From assembly GCA_030038035.1 (NCBI GenBank), contig JASHPP010000180.1, forward strand, positions 1-17,503: a stretch of 17,503 bases of DNA, written 5' to 3'. This DNA comes from Trebonia sp. Lineage in GTDB: Bacteria > Actinomycetota > Actinomycetes > Streptosporangiales > Streptosporangiaceae. Positions within the stretch are counted from its first letter, which is position 1. Each line of letters opens with the position of its first letter. Made by a program: the position numbers and the translations under genes. The notes under the pieces were generated by a model. That model did not search any database, was not told the DNA's origin, and was given only the letters and a program-made list of their open reading frames with translations. Below, piece after piece: positions 13,861-17,503 of this stretch.

Positions 13861-14547
13861 ATGGCGTCAGCGGCGGCTTACGACGAGATCGCGGACTGGT
13901 ACGAGCAGGAATTCCTGGCCAGGGACACGGCGGGCGCTGACCCGCTCGGCATCGATGCCGCGCTCGACGGCCTGCTTGGCCGCGGCAGCGGCGCCTGCCT
14001 GGAGATCGGGTGCGGCACCGGCGTGCGGGCTGCCCGGGTCCGCGAGCTTGGCTGGCTGCCCTGGGGCGTCGACATCTCCGCCGCGATGCTGCGATACGCC
14101 CGCGGCCGCCTGCCCGCCGTACAGGCCGAGGCCGCGCGGCTGCCCGTCCGTGACGGCAGCCTGCCCGCGGTCATCACGGTGCTGGCGCACACCGACATGC
14201 CCGGCTACCCGGCGGTGGTCGCCGAGGCCGCCAGGGTCCTGCGGCCAGGCGGGATATTCGTGCACATCGGCGTCCACCCGTGCTTTTGCGGGGGGTTCGC
14301 CGACCGCGCCGACCCCGCCGCCGTGGTGATCCGCCCCGGCTACCTCGACAGTCACTGGACCAAGGAGTCGTGGACCAGCCAGGGCGTCCGTGACAAGGTA
14401 GGCGCCACGCACCTGCCGCTGCCCGCCCTGATGCACGCGTTCCTTGACGCCGGCCTGGCCCCCGAGCGGCTCGCCGAAGGTGGCCAGCCCACGCCGGCCA
14501 TGCTCGCCGTCAGGGCGCGCAAGCACGGGGTAAGTCAGCACGGGTAA
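13861..14547 (+). CDS. Class I SAM-dependent methyltransferase
   Basis: The 228-residue protein opens MASAAAYDEIADWYEQEF, a typical methyltransferase cap. Motif I is CLEIGCGTGVRAARV (46-60), the ribose-binding acid is Asp71 in WGVDISAAMLRYA, motif II/III is ARLPVRDGSLPAVITVL, and RVLRPGGIFVHIGVHPCF closes the core. ATG 13861 is preferred because AGGGAG lies seven bases upstream; ATG 13855 is in frame but too close to that site. Substrate unknown. Only the core is shared with the other methyltransferase in this window, so they are not recent duplicates. The 3' end and its TAA lie inside a 14-base tandem repeat, so the tail RKHGVSQHG is repeat-derived. Confidence 0.87.
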   Translation: MASAAAYDEIADWYEQEFLARDTAGADPLGIDAALDGLLGRGSGACLEIGCGTGVRAARVRELGWLPWGVDISAAMLRYARGRLPAVQAEAARLPVRDGSLPAVITVLAHTDMPGYPAVVAEAARVLRPGGIFVHIGVHPCFCGGFADRADPAAVVIRPGYLDSHWTKESWTSQGVRDKVGATHLPLPALMHAFLDAGLAPERLAEGGQPTPAMLAVRARKHGVSQHG

Positions 14548-14574
14548 GCAAGCACGGGTAAGCGACGGGTAAGC
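14522..14574. repeat. Imperfect tandem repeat AGCACGGGTAAGC, about four units
   Basis: Units begin at 14522 (15 bases, extra G), 14537, 14551 and a shortened one near 14564. They span the 3' end of the second methyltransferase; the TAA stop (14545-14547) is part of the second unit. The last unit also forms the left arm of the hairpin at 14566-14592. Confidence 0.8.
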
Positions 14575-14592
14575 AGGCACCTGCCGTACCCG
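14566..14592. terminator. Hairpin between convergent genes
   Basis: CGGGTA (14566-14571) pairs with TACCCG (14587-14592), and inside, GCAG pairs with CTGC across a GCAC loop after a small internal bulge. It sits between the plus-strand methyltransferase stop (14547) and the minus-strand small gene stop (14603), fitting a bidirectional terminator. No T-run is seen. Confidence 0.45.
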
Positions 14593-14602
14593 AGCCCCCG
14601 GC

Positions 14603-14980
14603 TCAGGGGATAGTCACCCCGCCGAGCTTGAGCGGCACCTCCGCGTACGGGTCGAGCGCGTAGGCCAGGGAGAGCCGGTGGTAGCCGTCCGCGATGTCCG
14701 CCTCCGCGACCAGAATCGGGGACAGCTTCGCCCCGCCCAGCACCTTCTGCAGGTCTTTCAGCACACCCGGGTCGGACAGCGGCAGCGGCATGCGCCCGGT
14801 GGCGCGCATGATGTCGTTAGCGCGGCGCGTGATCACCGGCAGCTTGACCAGTTCCTTGACCACCTCCTGCGCCCGGCGCTCCCCGAAGCGGATGCTCAGA
14901 TAGAGCGAGGCGGCGGCATAGTCGTGCTGGTCCACGTCCTTCTTCCACCGCAGGTACGTGGCGGGTTCGGCGGTGCTCAT
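14603..14980 (-). CDS. Conserved-looking hypothetical protein with DGYHR motif (ParB/Srx-like)
   Basis: A 125-residue soluble protein without signal peptide or membrane segment. It has an N-terminal helical half (TYLRWKKDVDQHDYAAASLY, then FGERRAQEVVKELVKLPVIT) and a C-terminal half containing LSPILVAEADIADGYHRLSL (86-105). The string D-G-Y-H-R resembles the DGxHR nucleotide-binding motif of ParB/sulfiredoxin-fold domains, but the surrounding fold cannot be confirmed by eye. ATG 14980 is preceded by GGAGGG at nine bases, a strong site, and replaces a longer frame that would run into proS. It starts 34 bases after the proS stop on the same strand, so it is probably co-transcribed with proS. 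Function unknown. Confidence 0.75.
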   Translation of the reverse strand: MSTAEPATYLRWKKDVDQHDYAAASLYLSIRFGERRAQEVVKELVKLPVITRRANDIMRATGRMPLPLSDPGVLKDLQKVLGGAKLSPILVAEADIADGYHRLSLAYALDPYAEVPLKLGGVTIP

Positions 14981-15014
14981 GTGTTCTTGCCCTCCTTCTG
15001 GCCGCGTGCCCCCG

Positions 15015-16745
15015 TCAGGACTGGCCCGAGATGGCGTGCGCGACCGTCTTGCGGACCCGCTCGGGGACGTCGTCCAGCGGGACGGCGACCGTCTCGCCGG
15101 TGGCGCGGTCGGTGAGTTCGGCGGTGCCGGCCGCGAGGCCGCGCTTGCCGATCGTGACACGGAACGGGATGCCGACGAGTTCGGCGTCGCTGAACTTGAC
15201 GCCCGCCCTGACCGGGCGGTCGTCGATGATCGTGTCCACGCCCGCGTCGAGCAGCCGGCGGTACACCTGCTCGCCCGCCTCGGCGACGCCCGCGTCGTCC
15301 TGCTGGGCGACCACCACGACCGCCTCGAACGGCGCGACCGCGGCGGGCCAGACGATGCCGCGGTCGTCGTGGTGCACCTCGATGATCGCGGCCATCGCGC
15401 GTTCCACGCCGATGCCGTAGGAGCCCATGATCGGCTTGACCGGCTTGCCGTCAGGTCCGGACACCGACAGGTCCATCGCGTCGGCGAATTTGTAGCCGAG
15501 CTTGAAGATGTGCCCGACCTCGATGCCCTTGACGACCTCGAGCGGCTGGCCGCACCGGATGCACGGCTCCCCGGCTTCCGCGGTGCGCAGGTCCGCCCAC
15601 TGCCCGACGGTGATGTCCCGCGCCACGTCGACTCCGCGCACGTGGACGTCGTCGGTGTTGGCGCCGGTCACCATCCCTGACCTGCCGCGCACGGCCGGGT
15701 CGGCGATCACGGGCAGGGCCGTCACGCCGACCGCGCCGAGCGATCCGGGCGCGGCGCCGAGCGCCGCGACGATCTCATCGGCGGCGGCGGGGCGCACCGT
15801 GGCCGCGCCGGTCGCGTCGATGAGCTTCTGCTCTTGCAGGGCATGGTCGCCGCGCACGAGCACCAGCGTGAGCTGGCCGTCAAGCACGTAGACAAGCGTC
15901 TTGAGCTGGCGGTCCGCGGGCGCGTCGTGACCGGACGCGAGGTCGTCGATCGTCCGCACGCCTGGCGTGTCGAACCGCTGCGGCGCCGGCCGGGCAGCGG
16001 CCGCGTCGAGGGCGGGGTCCACCGGCGTGAGCGCGGACGTCGCCTTCTCCCTGTTGGCGGCGTACCCGCAGTCCGGGCAGCGGATGATGTCGTCCTCGCC
16101 GGTCTCCGACGGGCAGACGAACTCGGTGGAGTCCGACCCGCCCATCGTGCCGTTGGACGCCTCCACCGGGATCGCGGGGATGCCGAGCCGCTCGAACGAG
16201 CGCGTGTAGGCCTTGTGGTGCAGGTCGAACGACGTGTCGAGCCCGGCCGCGTCCAGGTCGAAGCTGTAGGAGTCCTTCATGGTGAACTCGCGGGTGCGCA
16301 TCAGGCCGGCCTTCGGCCGCGCCTCGTCGCGCAGCTTGGTCTGGAACTGGTACCACATCTGCGGCAGCTCGCGGTAGGAGGTGAGCTCGGTGGCCAGCGT
16401 CGCGACGATCTCCTCGTGGGTCATGCCCAGCGCCAGGTCGGCCCCCTTGCGGTCGCGGAGCCGGAACATCGCCTCGCCCATCAGCTCCCAGCGCCCGCTG
16501 CGCAGCCACGGGTCGGCGGGGTGCATGACCGGCATCAGGATCTCCTGGGCGCCGATCGCGTTCATCTCCTCGCGGATGATGCCGATCACCTTCAGCCGCA
16601 CCCGGACCGCGAGCGGCAGCAGGGAGTAGTGGCCCGCCATCAGCTGGCGGATGTACCCGGCGCGCAGCAGCAGCCGGTGGCTGGGCGCGCCCGCCTCCGC
16701 GGGGTCCTCGCGCAGCGTCGGGATGTGCATGGTTGACCAGCGCAC
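15015..16745 (-). CDS. proS: Prolyl-tRNA synthetase, bacterial type with editing domain
   Basis: Charges tRNA-Pro. The 576-residue protein has the class II catalytic core: motif 1 around IGAQEILMPVMHPADPW (64-80), motif 2 KLRDEARPKAGLMRTREFTMKD (137-158) and motif 3 GSYGIGVERAMAAI (441-454). The bacterial INS editing domain lies between motifs 2 and 3 (about 225-400), beginning near CPDCGYAANREKA and including Lys282 in RQLKTLVYV, the position of the editing lysine. The C-terminal anticodon-binding domain follows (FEAVVVVAQQDD, then PVRAGVKFSDAELVGIPFRV). GTG 16745 gives the family start VRWSTMHIPTLREDP and has GGAGGGG four bases upstream; the longer frame to 17150 is read-through of the upstream gene region. 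No T-box-like leader is visible. Confidence 0.97.
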   Translation of the reverse strand: MRWSTMHIPTLREDPAEAGAPSHRLLLRAGYIRQLMAGHYSLLPLAVRVRLKVIGIIREEMNAIGAQEILMPVMHPADPWLRSGRWELMGEAMFRLRDRKGADLALGMTHEEIVATLATELTSYRELPQMWYQFQTKLRDEARPKAGLMRTREFTMKDSYSFDLDAAGLDTSFDLHHKAYTRSFERLGIPAIPVEASNGTMGGSDSTEFVCPSETGEDDIIRCPDCGYAANREKATSALTPVDPALDAAAARPAPQRFDTPGVRTIDDLASGHDAPADRQLKTLVYVLDGQLTLVLVRGDHALQEQKLIDATGAATVRPAAADEIVAALGAAPGSLGAVGVTALPVIADPAVRGRSGMVTGANTDDVHVRGVDVARDITVGQWADLRTAEAGEPCIRCGQPLEVVKGIEVGHIFKLGYKFADAMDLSVSGPDGKPVKPIMGSYGIGVERAMAAIIEVHHDDRGIVWPAAVAPFEAVVVVAQQDDAGVAEAGEQVYRRLLDAGVDTIIDDRPVRAGVKFSDAELVGIPFRVTIGKRGLAAGTAELTDRATGETVAVPLDDVPERVRKTVAHAISGQS

Positions 16746-16774
16746 GCTTCCCCTCCAGTTCTTGTCCTGCGCGC

Positions 16775-16780
16775 AGTGTA
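16775..16780 (-). promoter_or_regulatory. Possible -10 box of proS
   Basis: TACACT on the minus strand lies 30 bases before the proS GTG, in the 56-base gap after the membrane-protein gene. It resembles a vegetative -10 hexamer, but no good -35 is seen at 16-18 bases. It suggests proS may have its own promoter. Confidence 0.22.
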
Positions 16781-16801
16781 GTGGTGAGGCCGGCCGGCTG
16801 C

Positions 16802-17167
16802 TTACTCGCTGGCGCGCCGGCGCGGCAGCAGCGCCCGGGCCAGCCACGCCCCGGCGAGCACCTGCAGCGCGGCGAGCAGCAGCGTCACCGCGACGGTGAC
16901 CGCCGCGTGCGGCGGCAGGCCCGCCAGGCCCGCGATGACTCGCGCGGTCGCGCCCGCGGGCAGCCCGCGCAGCGCCAGCACCCACAGCGGCACCGCCCAG
17001 CCGACGACGCAGGCAAGGACCGCGAACGGCACCGACGGGAACCCCAGCCGCGAGGCGGCGGCGCCGACGGCCAGCCCGGCGAGGAACGGCACGAACCACG
17101 CTCCCGCGTACGCGCCCGCCGCGACGACCGCCGCGACCGCGATCAGCCACGCCAGCCGCCTAGCCAT
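16802..17167 (-). CDS. Small four-helix membrane protein of unknown function
   Basis: A 121-residue, strongly hydrophobic protein with about four predicted membrane helices: near 5-22, 24-38, 46-66 and 89-114. It opens with MARRLAW and ends with the basic cytoplasmic tail LLPRRRASE, consistent with positive-inside topology. Loops are short and contain no catalytic motif. ATG 17167 overlaps the stop of the upstream penicillin-acylase-family gene by 8 bases, so the two are probably translationally coupled and may act together at the membrane. No family is recognised. A different frame across the same bases (the upstream extension of proS) has arginine-rich shadow composition and is not real. 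Confidence 0.78.
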   Translation of the reverse strand: MARRLAWLIAVAAVVAAGAYAGAWFVPFLAGLAVGAAASRLGFPSVPFAVLACVVGWAVPLWVLALRGLPAGATARVIAGLAGLPPHAAVTVAVTLLLAALQVLAGAWLARALLPRRRASE

Positions 17168-17503
17168 CGAGCCGCCATCCGACCGGGCCGGCCACCGCGC
17201 CCGGGACGGGGACCGGCAGGTACTGGCCGTCCCACCACAGCGGCACGAGGTTGTCGTACCACGGCGACGCCGGGTTCTCCGACTGCCCGCCCGGGTACAC
17301 GCCCTCGGCGGACACCGCGCCGGACGTGAGCGACACGACCATCCGCCAGCTCGGGCCGGTCGAGGCGTCCAGGCCGCCGTCGGCGGCGTCCTCGGTGAAC
17401 GGGTCGCCGCCCGCCGGGCGCGGCCCGTAGCCGAGCCCGGCGGCCCCGGTGACCGAGGGGAACGACCGTGAGTGCAGCCGGCCCCACGTCCACGACGAGG
17501 GCG
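17160..17503 (-). CDS. Penicillin acylase (peptidase S45) family protein, C-terminal 113 residues
   Basis: Only the C-terminus is inside the window; the gene enters from the right edge. Reading minus from 17501 gives PSSWTWGRLHSRSFPSV, whose WGRLH matches the conserved W-G-x-L-H of Ntn-hydrolase penicillin acylases. It is followed by a gap with GGDPF, and by SWRMVVSL and PGGQSENPASPWYDN, the family's closing GGQSxNPxSPxYxD motif that ends the beta chain. These enzymes hydrolyse amides such as acyl-homoserine lactones, penicillins or other acylated amines after self-cleavage, usually outside the cytoplasm. The nucleophile serine and signal peptide lie beyond the edge. It overlaps the following membrane-protein gene by 8 bases. 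Confidence 0.87.
   Translation of the reverse strand, partial: PSSWTWGRLHSRSFPSVTGAAGLGYGPRPAGGDPFTEDAADGGLDASTGPSWRMVVSLTSGAVSAEGVYPGGQSENPASPWYDNLVPLWWDGQYLPVPVPGAVAGPVGWRLDG

Noticed and set aside
14523..14576. Possible CRISPR or attachment-site repeat
   Set aside because: Units are contiguous without spacers, only about 14 bases long, and no integrase or cas gene is present; best read as slippage repeats.
16746..17150. N-terminal extension of proS
   Set aside because: Arginine/alanine-rich shadow of the membrane-protein gene; proS has a strong ribosome site at GTG 16745 and the family-typical N-terminus there.

Overview
The window is strongly GC-rich with almost every third codon position G or C, uses many GTG starts, and carries actinobacterial marker families: a mycothiol-type nitroreductase (Rv2466c family), a mycobacterial-type RpiB with a catalytic Glu, an Eis-like acetyltransferase and a Streptomyces-type PepN. 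It therefore comes from a high-GC Actinomycetota, probably a hopanoid-producing soil or filamentous lineage. The genus cannot be read from the sequence. I see no rRNA, tRNA, insertion sequence, phage gene or CRISPR array.

Region 1 (1-5015, all minus strand) is a hopanoid operon read in the order hpnC, hpnD, hpnE, polyprenyl diphosphate synthase, squalene-hopene cyclase (shc, which runs off the left edge). The synthase should supply farnesyl diphosphate (FPP). HpnD and HpnC condense it through presqualene diphosphate to hydroxysqualene, HpnE reduces that to squalene, and Shc cyclises squalene to hopene or diplopterol. The genes are packed with 4-base GTGA stop/start overlaps or direct abutment, so they are almost certainly co-transcribed and translationally coupled. 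Upstream of hpnC (5016-5467) is an AT-richer control region with a candidate promoter, repeated TGACGC half-sites and several hairpins.

Region 2 (5468-9525) is mixed. It holds a membrane-anchored SpoIIE/PP2C-type phosphatase (minus), a divergent Eis-like GNAT acetyltransferase followed by a tiny Pro/Arg-rich ORF (plus), then rpiB and a DsbA-fold nitroreductase-like gene (both minus).

Region 3 (9666-14547) holds pepN and a class I methyltransferase (plus), an isochorismatase-fold hydrolase (minus) and a second methyltransferase (plus) divergent from it. The convergent ends carry hairpins that look like terminators.

Region 4 (14603-17503, minus) reads from the right edge leftwards: the C-terminus of a penicillin-acylase-family hydrolase overlapping a small four-helix membrane protein, then proS, then a small conserved-looking protein with a DGYHR motif that probably shares a transcript with proS.

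Nothing here is clearly a new defence or mobile system. The most interesting unexplained signals are the operator-like repeats and structured RNA upstream of the hopanoid operon, the DGYHR protein beside proS, the small ORF with a hairpin-coded Arg tail, and several local repeat expansions at gene ends.
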